From positions 558,001-622,000 of the forward strand of contig NDFF03000013.1 in the NCBI GenBank assembly GCA_002150815.3: a stretch of DNA of 64,000 nt, written 5' to 3'. Each line of letters opens with the position of its first letter. The stretch's first letter is position 1. The position numbers and the translations under genes were made by a program. The notes under the pieces are model-generated. The model made no database searches. It saw only the letters and a list, made by a program, of their open reading frames with translations, and was not told where the DNA came from. Source of the stretch: Grammothele lineata (Eukaryota; Basidiomycota; Agaricomycetes; Polyporales; Polyporaceae). Shown here piece after piece: positions 22,801 through 33,968 of the stretch.

Positions 22801-25800
22801 CCCCCACTGGCCAGCCTTCGCAGTCCAGTCCCAGGAAATCCTCACCGCCGCGCAAGAACCCTTCTAGCAGCAGTCCCTCACGCTCTTCTCTGTCGAGAAC
22901 AGATCTATCCGGCTCGTCGTCATCAGGCCAACGCGGTCCCATGCAAGGTCGACCACTTATCTTTGCCGCGATGGCAGCCGCGGAGGCCGAAGCAGAGATC
23001 GCAGAGCCTAGGGCGTGGATGGCCATCGCTACGTCCGAGCCAGAGCTGGAGGATAGTGACGTCAACGCCGTTCAGACGGCGCACAGCAATGGCTCTAGCC
23101 AGTTTGTAAACGGTTATCCGACACCGCGCTCTGCGTCGCCGAACAAGCAGCCCTTCACGAGCGACCGTGATGGCGATGAACAGGCACGTGCGATGGAGAG
23201 GACCACCAGTGGACGGACGACGGACGATTATAAGCTCCCCGCGCAAAGCCCGCCTTCTGCGCCGAGCAATTTGTCCACCCCGCTGGAAGCACAGCGGCCG
23301 CGGACGCGCAAGCTGAGCAAGTCGAAGTCGCGTGTGACCCGGATAACGGAGGCTTCCCACGCCGTGCCGCTGCAAGCGCCGGTGCCGTCTGCTAGTTTTG
23401 GAGCTAATAAGCCTCCCACTCCCGTTGAGGATGCGCCACCCGTGCGGACTCGCGATGCTCCGCACAAGAGCACCGGAAAGCCTACACCCGACTCCAGCGC
23501 CGCCGCCGCTCCCGTCGTCGCAAGCTCGCGTCATGAGAAGGCAAGCTCCAGCGAACATAGACGTCCACCCGGGGCCTCACGCTCCCCTCCTCCCCGTGTC
23601 ATCTCCTCCGAGTCCCCCGTGCCGACTCGTCCTGTCAAGATTCTCACAGAGCGGCAGATGGAGAAACTGAGTGCGAAGAAAGGGCTTCCTGTACCTACTT
23701 CCAAGGGCACGAGCAGCAGTGGGACTCACCAGCGTCACGATCCATCTGTTCCCGCGAAATCTCGCAGCAAGTCATCGTTACCTCACACCCCTCCAGAGGA
23801 GCCTACAATCATCCAGGCGTCCAGTAGCCGCAGCTCGAACGATGCACCCCCGTCCACTCCTCCGAAGCGGGCCGCCCGGCTCGTCAATAGTCCACAGCGG
23901 GAGCAGAAAACCCTTCCCGAGGTACCGCGAAGCCCATCATCACCGGAGCATTACGCCGAGGCACGTACTCGTCGCCGTGGAAAGGCGCTTGAGAAGGCGC
24001 GGCCGGACGGTATCGAGAGTGCTGCACCTGCGAAGGACCCCTTACCAGACGACCTAAAGGAACCTACATTCTATCCCATCGAGAAGCATGTCGCGGAGCC
24101 CGCGCTCTTCGGCCCGCTACTGTGGTACCTATCGTTCGGCGATTGGCTCGCGCTGTCTCATGCGAACAAAGCTATCCGCGCTCTCTGTTATACCGAACCA
24201 GAGTTGGGCGAGCTTGTCCTTGAGCGATTCCTGCGCACCGTGGGCTACGCGCGCTGGACATTCCCAGAAAGCGAGCCCCTCGCGCTCACCGCCGCTGTAG
24301 GTGGACATTGTTCTTTGGACACTCCCGATGCTGAAACCGTTCTTGCTAGGACTTGAATTCTTATATGCGTGGCGTGTCACTGCCTCAACACCAGTTCGCG
24401 CGCTACGCGGACGCATACCTCCATGCGCGCGACCGCAAGCAACGTGATTCCATCCAGATACATGTGCTTCAAGCCGCATGCCGCTCTTACACACGCGTCG
24501 TCCTCCGTCTACGCGCTCAGGCCGAAGCCGAAGCTCGCTACGTGTCCACAGCCGTTCATGACGGGGCGCGCAGTCCTGTGCGCGGATGGAACAGCTCCAC
24601 CACCTCTATCAACCACATTCCTGGCCAGCCCGTGCCCGCTTCCCGCCCGGGGCACAAGAAGAGTTTCTCGCACGGCTCGAGTCGCGCTCCCTCGCCGACG
24701 TCCATGTTCAGCCATTCGCACCATGGACACGCCCACTCCGGTTCCACCGGCGTGAGTCCCCAGCGGCCTGGTGGGCCACCGAATAGTGTAGCTATCTTCC
24801 AGTCACCTCTCTTCCGCCTCCGGAGGGCGCCGCTCCTGCAAGTTTTCGTGCCATCCCCAGAAGGAGATTGGTTGTCCGATGCTAGCGTATTACAATGCGA
24901 GCACGAGCTGAAGAACGCGGGTGTTGTGCATTTGTTACGCGCGGGTGATGTTGTTTGGGATACCGCTGTTGGTGATGAAGGGAACGTCGGGCGACTCGTG
25001 TGGGATGGAAACTATCTCATTGTAAGTACCACCTTCACCTCCTTTGTGGTGATGTGGTCGTACAACGCTGATACTCACGACACATAGGATTTGGATTACT
25101 CGTACTCGCGCGCTGGCGACCTCCCGCGATACCTACCTACGCTAGCGTTCCCACCATCATACTTCCATCGTGTGATCCGAACCATGGGTGCCGGCAATCC
25201 CATCTGCCACATCGACATAGCGCCATGGGGCGAGGAGATCGCGGCCAACCTCCAACTACTCCAGGACAGGATGAAGACTGAAACGTATGTTTCATGGACA
25301 TGTCGCCGTATGTCGCACGCTCACACGCTCTTCTGTTCGCAGACCGCAAGGTGGACACCACATGGTTGTACGCTGGGTCCACCGCTCATCATTTACCATT
25401 CGACCTTTAAGCGGCAAACCTATCCGTATCCCCGTGCCCAAGAACGTGGGTCCCGGTCCCGCACCCGGGGGCGCGTGGCTCATCGATTCTGGGTGGTACG
25501 GCACCGTCGTTGTAGAGGCCGAAGGCACGAACGAAGGTCTCGCAGACCTCCAGGCGCGGTGTCGCGATGCATTTCCCATCAGGGCCACTGGCGCCGCTCT
25601 TGGCGTCAGCAAGAGCCCCGAGCGCGCCGCGAAGGACGAAGCGAGGCGGAATGTGTTCCGGATACTGAGGGAGAAGAGGTGTGTCCTTCTACTTCGCTGG
25701 CTCTTCGGGCGGACACTGACGTTTCCTCCTTCCCTTCAGTCGTCCAGGAGAGATCTGGATCCGGACTGTCACGGACAAAGAGCGCTTACTACCCGCATAA
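19843..25800 (+). CDS. Giant disordered protein with F-box-like segment
   Basis: One reading frame of about 1,700 residues can be joined through at least six introns, from MKTWIRKRTNSISTS at 19843 to KERLLPA at 25800. The first 1,200 residues are almost entirely Ser, Pro, Thr, Arg and Glu and should be disordered. They contain three copies of a short motif GxRVLxPARK (20308-20337, 20455-20484, 21202-21231). Near 24060-24260 sits a structured helical segment, LFGPLLWYLSFGDWLALSHA then KAIRALCYTEPELGELVLERF, which looks like an F-box. The C-terminal part (24350-25800) is well structured and rich in aromatic residues (YSRAGDLPRYLPTLAFPPSY, RPGEIWIRTVTDKE). An intron or introns between about 21622 and 22020, and one at about 22168-22278, are the least certain. 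A split into two genes near 21.9 kb is possible but I think less likely, because the composition is the same on both sides. Function unknown; a scaffold or signalling regulator is an inference. Confidence 0.7.
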
Positions 25801-26159
25801 CCTGCATCGCCTTGAGTGTCAAGCTGTACTACCCCTGCTGTTATTCTAACCTCGCCTGCTGTTCTGCATTGTTTCGTCTATTGGCTTTGTATCGTCTTGT
25901 ACTGTTCGACTGCGTGCTCAGCTGTCTCTTTAATGGTCACTTACGTCATCTTTCTGTTATGTCCTATTCTATTTCATCCCTGTACAGCAGCTGTCATAAT
26001 ACGGAGTAGATCTACGGATACATCATGACCGTCATCCTCACTGCGTTCCCGGTGGCACAGTTTCAGAGCACCACAAACTATCAGTTCGGTAGACACCGAA
26101 ACTTCTTCTGTCAGATTGTTTGTGATCAATGGTGTTCGTTATGTCTCAGTCCACCCCGA
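25801..26159. other. 3' flank of the giant gene
   Basis: AT-richer, T-rich plus-strand DNA after the stop at 25800, as expected of a 3' untranslated region. The plus-strand open frame running through here is the continuation of a non-used register. No gene seen. Confidence 0.4.
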
Positions 26160-26446
26160 GGCCACCCGGCTCATCCGTCAATCGTAACTGTTCTAAGTTC
26201 CGCTCATCGTCGGGGTTCACAAGTGAGTAATATTGAACAAGAGGGTACAAACTCGGTGGCATGCATATGCAGACTATCCTGAGGCTTGGACGATCCAACA
26301 CTCCTTTCAGCATGACGACAAGATCTCCCAGAGTAAACTTGAGTTGCTGCGGTAGCGAACAAACTCCGAATGATCCTGAAAGGCGCTGTATCAGCTGCGC
26401 CCAATAGGTTGAGGCACGAGAGCAGTTCCACATCCCCTAGTGGCAC
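26160..26446 (-). pseudogene. Possible RPA70N/OB-fold-like fragment
   Basis: A minus-strand frame here reads VCSLPQQLKFTLGDLVVMLK followed by a strand-like SLRIVCICMPPS. The order (a short QL segment, a G-x-hydrophobic strand ending in Leu-Lys, then another strand) matches the second half of the OB fold in the neighbouring copies. No matching first half or coiled-coil exon could be joined, so I call it a probable remnant. It lies directly downstream of the complete copy at 26506-27059. Low certainty. Confidence 0.3.
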
Positions 26447-26505
26447 GAGGAGACGTACCGCATATCATGATTCCGAGATACGCAACATACCGCTGCGTCC
26501 AGTCC

Positions 26506-27059
26506 TCAGGTCCGCATACCCGGAGAATCCATAAACAAGTCGTGCGTTTGCTTGATTCGTTGCATTAGCTCTTCCATTTCGCGTCGGCTCTTATCATTGG
26601 CTTGGATTTTATCGGAGAGTTCTACGGGGCCGATGAGCGTGAGCGTTCGAATGGAGAAAGCCAGTCGATATTACTCGCCTTGCTCGTATTCGCTGAGTGG
26701 GCGAGCCTCCACATCTTCTATCTCTATTTCCTTGAAAATGAAGAAACTAGCCCGGAGTCGATAAGCTTTCTGTTGACACCGGTATAGATGCCGATCGCTC
26801 ACCTCCTATCTCCGACATTTACAAGTTGAAGACGACGGAGCGTAACGATGTTCCCGGCAGATAGTTCCAGTGACACGTCCGCCATCAAATCATCGTCACC
26901 AGCCAGTCGGATCTGAACGTCATGGGGCAGGTAAACCAGCACCGGCGTGGAGGTAGGATTCGCTGTAACTTCGAGCTCATACTTCCGAGCTGGGTGGGGA
27001 GGCGGGTCTCGAATCGTAAACCTGGACACTTGACACAAGATGTTGAGCTCGCTAGGCAT
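26506..27059 (-). CDS. RPA70N/OB-fold-like coiled-coil protein, copy 1
   Basis: Three exons give about 145 residues. Exon 1 begins MPSELNILCQVSRFTI and has alternating strands (VLVYLPHDVQIRLAG, SAGNIVTLRRLQL). Exon 2, after a GTAAAT donor, gives a strand and acidic turn: FFIFKEIEIEDVEARPLSEY. Exon 3 is a charged coiled coil: ELSDKIQANDKSRREMEELM, ending GMRT at 26506. The intron before exon 3 (26622-26678) uses a GC donor (GCGAGT) and a normal CCGTAG acceptor; the join is in frame. Start, strand pattern, the EQ end of exon 2 and the QxxND of exon 3 all match copy 2 at 29958-30542. The fold assignment to an RPA70N-type OB fold is inference from the longer copies; this one is the most reduced. 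Confidence 0.55.
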
Positions 27060-29957
27060 GATGAGTAGGCGGCGGATGACTGAGGTCTCTGCTCGAGTTG
27101 ACCTTGCCGCATAAATAGAGGTCCGAGCGGCATCCGGGACTCGGAGGGCGCTGCAGGTGCAGCAACACTGACTACGTATGATGGGTGAATGTCAGGCCGC
27201 ATACCACTTGAAAGAGCTCCACAAGACGCGACGTACCATCTTGGTCCACGCTCCGATCCGTAGATAGAATGTAGCCACATAGTCACTCTAGCGGAACGCT
27301 GAATATTACGTTCATTGTTTCGTGCTGTCGGAGATCTCATCAGGAACGCTAGATCGCTGTGAGAACACGGGAGTGAGAGCAAGGAATGGCATCTTACGGA
27401 GAGGGCGTTGCTGACAGACTGCGAACGTCATGCTCACCGTCACTCGAGCAAATCCTCCAACGATTATATGAATGCCCTGAATCGGCGTTATACGTGTGTC
27501 AAGGCATAGCATCCTGCACTCCGACGGGGTACCAGATGTGCTAAGAAGCCACAGCGTCCATGCATCATGTCACAGAAGAAACCTTGGACCATTCCAAGCG
27601 ATACACCATCTTGTGGGAATGCCGGCACGACTCCGGACTGAAATCATTTCCTCGATAAATTTGGGCCCAGCAACCTATTCGGCTCATTATGATATGAAAT
27701 GTCGCAACACGCCCTCAAATAGGATATATGGCGGTCGTCAGACCTGACTACAGGTATCAGAGGACTCTTACCTAGCCCCTAAAGCCGCTTTCCTGATATT
27801 GTATGGAATATACTCCGGGGTTGACGATGTTGCAGAGTCCTTCTGACGTGAGATTAATGACATATCATCCTACGAGTGTAACTGTCGAGGTAGCAGAGAG
27901 GTATAGGCTGGATTGAGAAGGTCTAAAGTTACTTGTCAATGTTGTCTGCTTCTCACGAGAAAATGGAAGCGAACGAAGGGAGACTAGGTAGGGAGGGCTC
28001 GGGGTCTAGGCGACGCACTTGGCGGTTCCCCCGCGGCCGACCCTAGGATAGTTTAGTGGTTGCGAACGACATTCTGGCGACATAAGCTCTGCGATTAGTC
28101 ACGAGAAGACATCATGAACGAACGAACCGTGCCCAAGAGCGCGATTGCGCCACTAGCGCCATGGGAGCGCTGTTTCCACGTACAATTCGCGCGCGTCGTC
28201 TCTCCCAAATCCGAGTCTGCTTGCAGTCTTGACAGTTCTGGACAGGGGGCGCCGTGTTTCGAGTAAGTGTCTCCAGCGGACGCTTGCCCGGCGTAGCATT
28301 GCCGCTTGGCAGCCGCAAGTTGCCGGTTTTGAGCGTTTGAGCCACGTGGCCTCGCACTTCGGCCCTCGAATTCCGCGCCCAGGGCCGAGCCACGGCCGAA
28401 CGTCGCCGTGGTTCCCTCAGTTCTTGCTGGCTGAGTCTAAGACTCTTCAGCCATGCATCACGGCTTCGACTCTATGGGTACACGCACTCCCGTCGTTTTG
28501 TAGCCGTGCACTTGGGACAGCAGCGTGAGGCATTCCAACATATCGGTCGTTCATGTGTCAAACTGTGTTCATATCGACATTCGGAGAGGAGAAACGGAGG
28601 CTACTCGGACCGAATGCCACACCAACAATGGTGGCGTAGTCTATGACTCTATCTACACTGGGTGGGAGCCATCTTCGGTGACACTAGTATACTATGAAGA
28701 AGGCGTTTGATAGTTCGTGTGCCAATGGGATGGTAATTTTCCGTAGGACCTTTGTTCTTATATTGCCGGCGCAGCGTTGGTGCTTGGGTACTCATGAATG
28801 TCGCATAGGGCATGGATAGCTCGTCCTAGTGGGCATACTCAATGCTCGTACGCGCACTGAGATCGACACCTATGTTCCCGGGGTATGTTTAGCCTGACCG
28901 GAGGGTTTTGAATCAACCCTGCGCCGGCCGTGAGGCAAGACTGTTGTGGCTGACGGGAAGCTGCTCCAGGAACGAATGAGGTTGGATGGAGATGCGGACA
29001 CACGCTTACGCGCTCGTGTATCGCTCGATCATATTGGTATTCAAGCAATGGTGCGTTGACACACTACTTGTCCGTTCCTGCCTCATACATGCGTTCAAGT
29101 AGCGTAACTATGAGCCCGCCTCTTATGATTATATATTCAAGCGTTGCCCGGAGGCTCGTAGCTCGATTGTCTGGGCTATGCCCCAACGTGGGAGCCAAGC
29201 ATGCGAAGAATAGCTATGTAATCCACCACATGTCGTATTGTGAAATGCTTCTCTTGAGCAGGATACGTACCCTCAAAGAGGAGATGAGAGGGAATTCGTT
29301 TTGTATACAGTGAGGAAGAGGTGTGCACTCTGTCCTCGGGTACGCACTCATACTCAACGTACTATCTACCTGGGGAGTTCGGAGAATTTCTGACTATATC
29401 TACTCTGTGTTGGTCCATCTCGTCCCCGTGTCCCGACCTTGTGCTACTCAATCTGTTGTCTGGCTGTCTCAACGTCAGAGGCTTCCCGCCAGACTGCTGC
29501 GACACGCTTCCCGAAACTCTTGTCAAATCATCCTTCGCAATGTATCCTTGTTGCCACTGCCACCCGTAAGTATGGATTAGCACCGTGATGGACATCGTCT
29601 AAATTCTGTATGAAGTCACCCAGTGCTTTCACGATGCAATGATACGATTGAAATCATGCTTTCCGCTGGCATCTACGAATCATGCTCAGAACTGCGGTAC
29701 GTAAAACTACGCATACTAGCCCGCGGAACGCTTAAAAACCTGCTCTATGGCATCGGCAGGATGCTCCTCCCGAGTCACTATATCGGCGCGCACACTGACA
29801 CTAGCGGATATTGAGCATGACGCATCGGCGACCGACAAACCGTCAACTGCTTGAAACACTCACCCGTCTTCACTGACAGGGGACACACGTCACAGCATAA
29901 CGGCACACGGTCAGTCGTTGTATCTGGCCTCGTAGTGTGGTCCTCTTGTACTAGGAG
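27060..29957. other. 2.9-kb gene-poor stretch in the array
   Basis: Stops are frequent in all frames and the base composition is near even. Unassigned frames occur at 26885-27382 (-), 27496-27747 (+), 28112-28528 (both strands) and 28839-29313. None has a domain or a believable exon join. A possible DUF6533 remnant at about 29320-29570 is listed separately. Confidence 0.4.
29321..29569 (+). pseudogene. Possible DUF6533 C-terminal remnant
   Basis: The plus-strand frame holds DLVLLNLLSGCLNVRGFPPD. The two intact DUF6533 proteins in this window carry RLCLNVRGY and RLCLNVRGF after a hydrophobic helix in the same position near their C-termini. No N-terminal hallmark (LTLDQE, WSLGK) was found upstream, so if real this is a fragment. 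A chance match of six residues after a hydrophobic stretch is possible. Confidence 0.25.
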
Positions 29958-30542
29958 CTACGCGATCTCTTTGAATTTTGCCTGTGCCGACGCGGCCAAA
30001 CTGATCCGCCGTTCCGCCTCGATCCGGCGACTGTCGTTCGCCCGGATTTGGTTGACGTGACCTATGGGAGCAGTTAGCGTATGGTTAGGAGGGACGTTCT
30101 AGCACGGCTCACCTTGTTCGTGTGGGTTGAGCTCGCTAACCCGCACTTCTTCGATATCCACCCGGTGATATACAGGGAACCTGCCGGCCGTGAAAGATGT
30201 GAATAGCTCATCAAACGACTTCCAACCAAAGTCCAACCTTTCTTCTCCGACCATGACATCCTCCGAGTCCCGCCGACAATGAAGAGTGATGGCAGCACCT
30301 GCGAGGCGATCCGGATCGACCACGACTTCGTTGCTTTCCTCTCCATCAATACGGGTGCGGAAGTGGGAATGAAGGTAAACGAGTATTGGTGCCTCGCCGG
30401 ATGGCGGGAGAGTTTCGACCTGCAGCTGGTGCCCCACGTGAGGGAGTTGAGGTAAGCTGGCTGGCTTTATCTCAACCACCAGGCACGTCAAGGAGCCGTC
30501 CTCAGGCATGGTATAAGTGCGGAGAAGAGTAATGATGTCCAC
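29958..30542 (-). CDS. RPA70N/OB-fold-like coiled-coil protein, copy 2
   Basis: Exon 1 starts MDIITLLRTYTMPEDGSLTC, about 12 residues longer at the N-terminus than copy 1, then aligns with it: LPPSGEAPILVYLHSHFRTR against the PVLVYLPHDVQIR of copy 1, and DRLAGAAITL against ELSAGNIVTL. A middle stretch (FGWKSFDELFTSF) is extra. The last strand PVYHRVDIEEVRVSELNPHE ends at a GTGAGC donor. The final exon, after a CCATAG acceptor near 30061, is a short coiled coil, NQIRANDSRRIEAERRISLA, with stop at 29958. The total is about 175 residues. The final exon is shorter than in other copies, which might mean truncation. Function unknown; by resemblance to RPA70N a protein-binding role in DNA damage signalling is conceivable, not shown. 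Confidence 0.55.
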
Positions 30543-31449
30543 TCAGAACGTCTTCACGGCGTGGATATAAGTATGGGACAAGAGAGCGCGTATTTCTCGC
30601 GGGAGTTCGGTGGCTGCATACTACAGAGGCTCGGCGCGGGACAACAGCTGTCAGGTTAAGGCCATGGCACCGACTCAGAACTCAGAATGCGGTCTGTGAG
30701 ACGCACGCATGTTATGATACTTCCCATTCGTTCCGAGTGTCGTCGGAGACCTCCTGAAATGTGCTAGAAAAAGATTCGGAGTATCAGTACTAGAAATGGA
30801 GCGGAGTGGATGTGTCTTACCGAGAAAAGAATGCCAACTTTATGAACGCTGACAGCGTATACCGCCACACCACAGCCTTGACACGCTGGTTCGGTGTAGT
30901 GTAGCAACAGCGGGCCGGACTCGCATATATCGCGAAAGGCATCACACGGCGTCGCAGCGAGGACGTGCCGGTGCGCGTGCCACGCAGGTGTGGCTGTTCA
31001 TGCGTCATAGGCGTACAAGAGTTGAGTGCAACTCTGAATACGTACTCTACCTGTGGGCACAACGGTGCACCGCCAAGGGGAGCGCAAGTCCCAAGACGCG
31101 GGGGTCTAGATCGACGGCTTATTCGGCTCGTTCTACAGTGCGTGATTCTGCGGGATACGATATGGCCAATCTCGTGTTTGCGCCTGTCAGGCCGCAGCCC
31201 TAATACCCGACAGCTTCGGTGCGGTCCTGTCCGTTGGACCGTTCGTAGCGGGATATTGAAGGAATTTTCTATTAGTTACACACATTGTCAGTATCCGGAT
31301 ATCCATGGGCTGTGTCAATGTTCTGGTTACCACATGGCAGCTCATATGTCGATATATGAAAGTTTGTAGGCTAAACTGTTCTGTGCGTGGACAGAGCAGC
31401 CAGAATCAGACCACGAGTGGGTTTGATTTGCCTCCTGTTTGTCGTCGGA
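30543..31449. other. Intergenic in the array
   Basis: About 900 bases with no gene I can support. A plus-strand frame of 134 codons at 30965-31369 is Arg, Cys and Ser rich and has no domain. Confidence 0.35.
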
Positions 31450-31902
31450 ATGTGAAGAAGAGAGGCGACGTATCGGATAGGGTCGGAGCCTGTGCAGCGC
31501 TCTTCAAAGGCTTTATCGCTGAAGCACCGACAGCACCAAGAAGGCAACCCCGACTGTGATGGTCCGGCTGCATTATATCATCACAAATGTGGTCAGCTTC
31601 TAAACGTTCCAGCACAAGGAAAGAAGTCACTTGCTTACGCCCAGAATATAAACGAACTATCCCACAATCTGGTCGCCATCAGCAGCATACAGCTCAGAGG
31701 AGACTGAAGCAGCGATGTCGAAGTCGTCTTTGTGGTCACGGGCATGGTTTTGATCGTTTTCATATGCTCGCATGAAGGTCATGTGAAAAGGGACGATTCG
31801 ATTAAGTTGGCATACAGCAAGGTAGAGAGCCTGGGCACCTGTCCGTCGATACGGACGGAATTGGTGGCTGGGAATTCTTCCTGTACACCACTGCGACGCC
31901 AC
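31450..31902 (-). pseudogene. Possible decayed copy of the OB-fold-like family
   Basis: Two minus-strand pieces are suggestive. One (31902 to about 31660) contains LAVCQLNRIVPFHM, similar to LNILCQVSRFTI at the start of copy 1. The other (near 31570-31635) contains VTSFLVLERLEADHI, which resembles the last OB strand of other copies (TVVVKEVELLCEEI in copy 4). No clean join and no coiled-coil exon could be built, and stops intervene. Low certainty. Confidence 0.3.
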
Positions 31903-31941
31903 GCTGCTTGTGCATCCTTGGCGTATGTATGGGTTTGTTAG

Positions 31942-32600
31942 TTACGGAGCTTGCGCGGCAAGATTAAGCAGCTGGCTCATACCTAGACTGTCATCCAAGC
32001 TGCGAAGTGCGCCTTCCAACTGTCACGGAGAACGAGTATGGGGGCGGCTAGTTGCGTCCGCAAACGCCGTTTGTGCTATGGTCAATGCGTCTCGCGAACG
32101 GTCGACCTCGTCTTGAAGAGCTTGAAGAACGTATATCATATTACTAATTAGCTATTAAGAGCACAACAATCGACTTACTGTAATTGCCAGAAGGGAGCTT
32201 CTCAACCTCCCGGACGATAATACTGCCGCGAGGTATCATGTAAGCCTGGCAGCCACCATCTTTCGAGGGGAACTGAGTGCACGAGCGCACCACGTGCATC
32301 TCCGGGTGTCGGGCGGGAGATTAGCTTCAGCTTGACGATGACCCCATGGGAAAGCTCGGTGTCCGGTATGTCTCCGGTATGAAAGGAGATGACACTGAGT
32401 CCCGTACAAAGGTAGACGCCCCTCTGTTCTCCGTTACCGTCTTCGATGGTGGCCCTGGCCTGGACACTGTTGCCTTCTAACGAGCGGACAGACTCGAGAA
32501 CGTCCGTCGACAGGATTTAAACGACTTGTGGCGGTGTAAGCAATCCCTGGTTGGCGGGATTCTGGAGGAACGCTACGGCGTCAGGAGAGAGGGTAACCAT
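31942..32600 (-). pseudogene. RPA70N-like copy broken by a stop codon
   Basis: The frame starts MVTLSPDAVAFLQNPANQG at 32600, matching the LSSGACERLRNPADN and LTAGACERLR starts of copies 4 and 5. Codon 28 (32519-32517) is TAA in the phrase PPQVV-stop-ILST, where a glutamine is expected (VVQIL); one C-to-T change on the coding strand would do it. Beyond it the frame continues well: ARATIEDGNGEQRGVYLCTG, then HGVIVKLKLISRP. The last strand GSIIVREVEKLPSGNY lies in a different register that I could not connect by an intron, so a frameshift is likely too. A coiled-coil exon follows (DEVDRSRDALTIAQTAFADA) with stops at 32023 and 31942. Two lesions suggest a recent pseudogene. Confidence 0.6.
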
Positions 32601-32657
32601 AGCTAGAGAACTGTCAGGAGGGGTGTAGAAGCTTGTGAATGACTACTCACGAACGAT

Positions 32658-33039
32658 TTACTCGAATACTGTGCGCCATTTTCTCAACGCGCACAGCGTG
32701 TGCCCGCATGAAGCCTCGATTTCGAGTACGGAACATGCACAAAACCGCAATTGTGAGCTGGAGCCGCTATCGAGTCCGCACAGGAGCTCTGTGTGCCTAG
32801 TAGCAGTCTCCGCAGGTCCCAGACAGTGTCGGTGGGAGTCGAGGACGTTCCGTCGCAACACTCGCACGACTTGAGTGGCTTGCAGGGATGTGCCGACCCG
32901 AAACCGCACAGCTGCGGTCGGCTAAGACGCCAATGAATGCTGTAAGTAATCGGGATCCAGATTCCGGCGTTGGCGAGGGTGGAAGAAGCTTGACCTTACC
33001 ATGAGTGCATGACCTGAAACTAGACACATAGAGGAACAC
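32658..33039 (-). pseudogene. Possible decayed RPA70N-like fragment
   Basis: The minus-strand frame reads ATQVVRVLRRNVLDS then ELLCGLDSGSSSQLRFCACS. This echoes the RPA70N order of a VVQVL strand followed by a LxDG turn and a hydrophobic strand, and it sits immediately upstream of the broken copy at 32600. No helix 1, later strands or coiled coil were recovered. The resemblance is weak. Confidence 0.22.
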
Positions 33040-33485
33040 GACTTATCCGCCCTTCATGTCTGAAACTGAGTGTTGGATGCACTGAGCCGCACAACCCACA
33101 ACGGTGAGACATAGAGGTCGCTGCGGGGCTGTTGCATACGACAAATATCTGAAAAACGAAGTCCATATGTCGTAACTGCAGCTAAGAGCGCGTACAGTGA
33201 ATGGAGCTTACCCATAAGAGCTCGTTCTTGTAATCACATTGACAGTACGAGCGAGTCGCCTGTTTTGTACACCTTGATGTTGGGTGGTTTCCGGTTGTGC
33301 GGATATGCCTACTAATTTGCTGAGGGTATACAGAGTCTGAAACTTGCCCATCGAGTTGTTTCAGTGACGCTGCGAACGGTCGATTTTTCACGATAATCTG
33401 ACAATCACAGCTGTCAGCGCTACAGGTTAGAGGCGATGATTTTGACACTCGCTCTCCGAACCTTCTTGGAGAAGACGCACCAGAT

Positions 33486-33968
33486 TTGTCGCTCGTGCGG
33501 AAAGCAAGCGTTTACAGAGAGTCTGATAACACCTATAAAATGGCACAAAACCGCGTAAGATTCCAGCGGTCAAAGTTCGGGATGACGCAGGATCAGGTTG
33601 TGACGCCGATCATGAGGCGCCATGAGGGAACAAAACCTCTCCGCCCGGATGGTATCTTGCACCACTTATTGCGGCTACGACACTCTAATGAATGGTGTAC
33701 GGTCCACGTATCTACCACAAGGGCGCATCATATCCCGACACCACAATGGCTGTTGAGGTATCTCGCCCATGGCAAGGATCGCGAACAGTTAGATGACGGA
33801 TGGGCCTTCGTGACCCACGAATGCCTGGATGCCAGTGACGACATCCCTCTACTTGAGGAACACAGCTGTCAGTCAGCAGATAGCCCAGGGGAGAGACTGC
33901 CATGTTGCAGTAGTAGAGCAGGAGGAACCAAAAGGTCAAGAGTGTGTAACACGGCGGGGAGAAGGTGA
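33486..33968 (+). CDS. Hypothetical protein, uncertain
   Basis: An unbroken frame of 160 codons, longer than most chance frames in this AT-richer stretch. It contains a basic start (MAQNRVRFQRSKFGMTQDQ from the internal Met) and an amphipathic segment WLLRYLAHGKDREQLDDGWA. No domain, signal peptide or membrane helix is seen. The opposite strand is also open over part of it. It is the only sizeable plus-strand frame inside the minus-strand array. It may be chance. Confidence 0.2.
   Translation: MSLVRKASVYRESDNTYKMAQNRVRFQRSKFGMTQDQVVTPIMRRHEGTKPLRPDGILHHLLRLRHSNEWCTVHVSTTRAHHIPTPQWLLRYLAHGKDREQLDDGWAFVTHECLDASDDIPLLEEHSCQSADSPGERLPCCSSRAGGTKRSRVCNTAGRR

Noticed and set aside
22225..23109. 294-codon plus-strand frame
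   Set aside because: It is a +1 shadow of the giant gene; the register with continuous exon joins and acidic/Ser/Pro composition is the other one.
19843..25800. Two separate genes instead of one giant gene
   Set aside because: There is a stop at 21897 in the first register, but a GTACGA donor before it, acceptors near 22020 and 22278, and the same composition on both sides favour one gene. I keep this as an open alternative.
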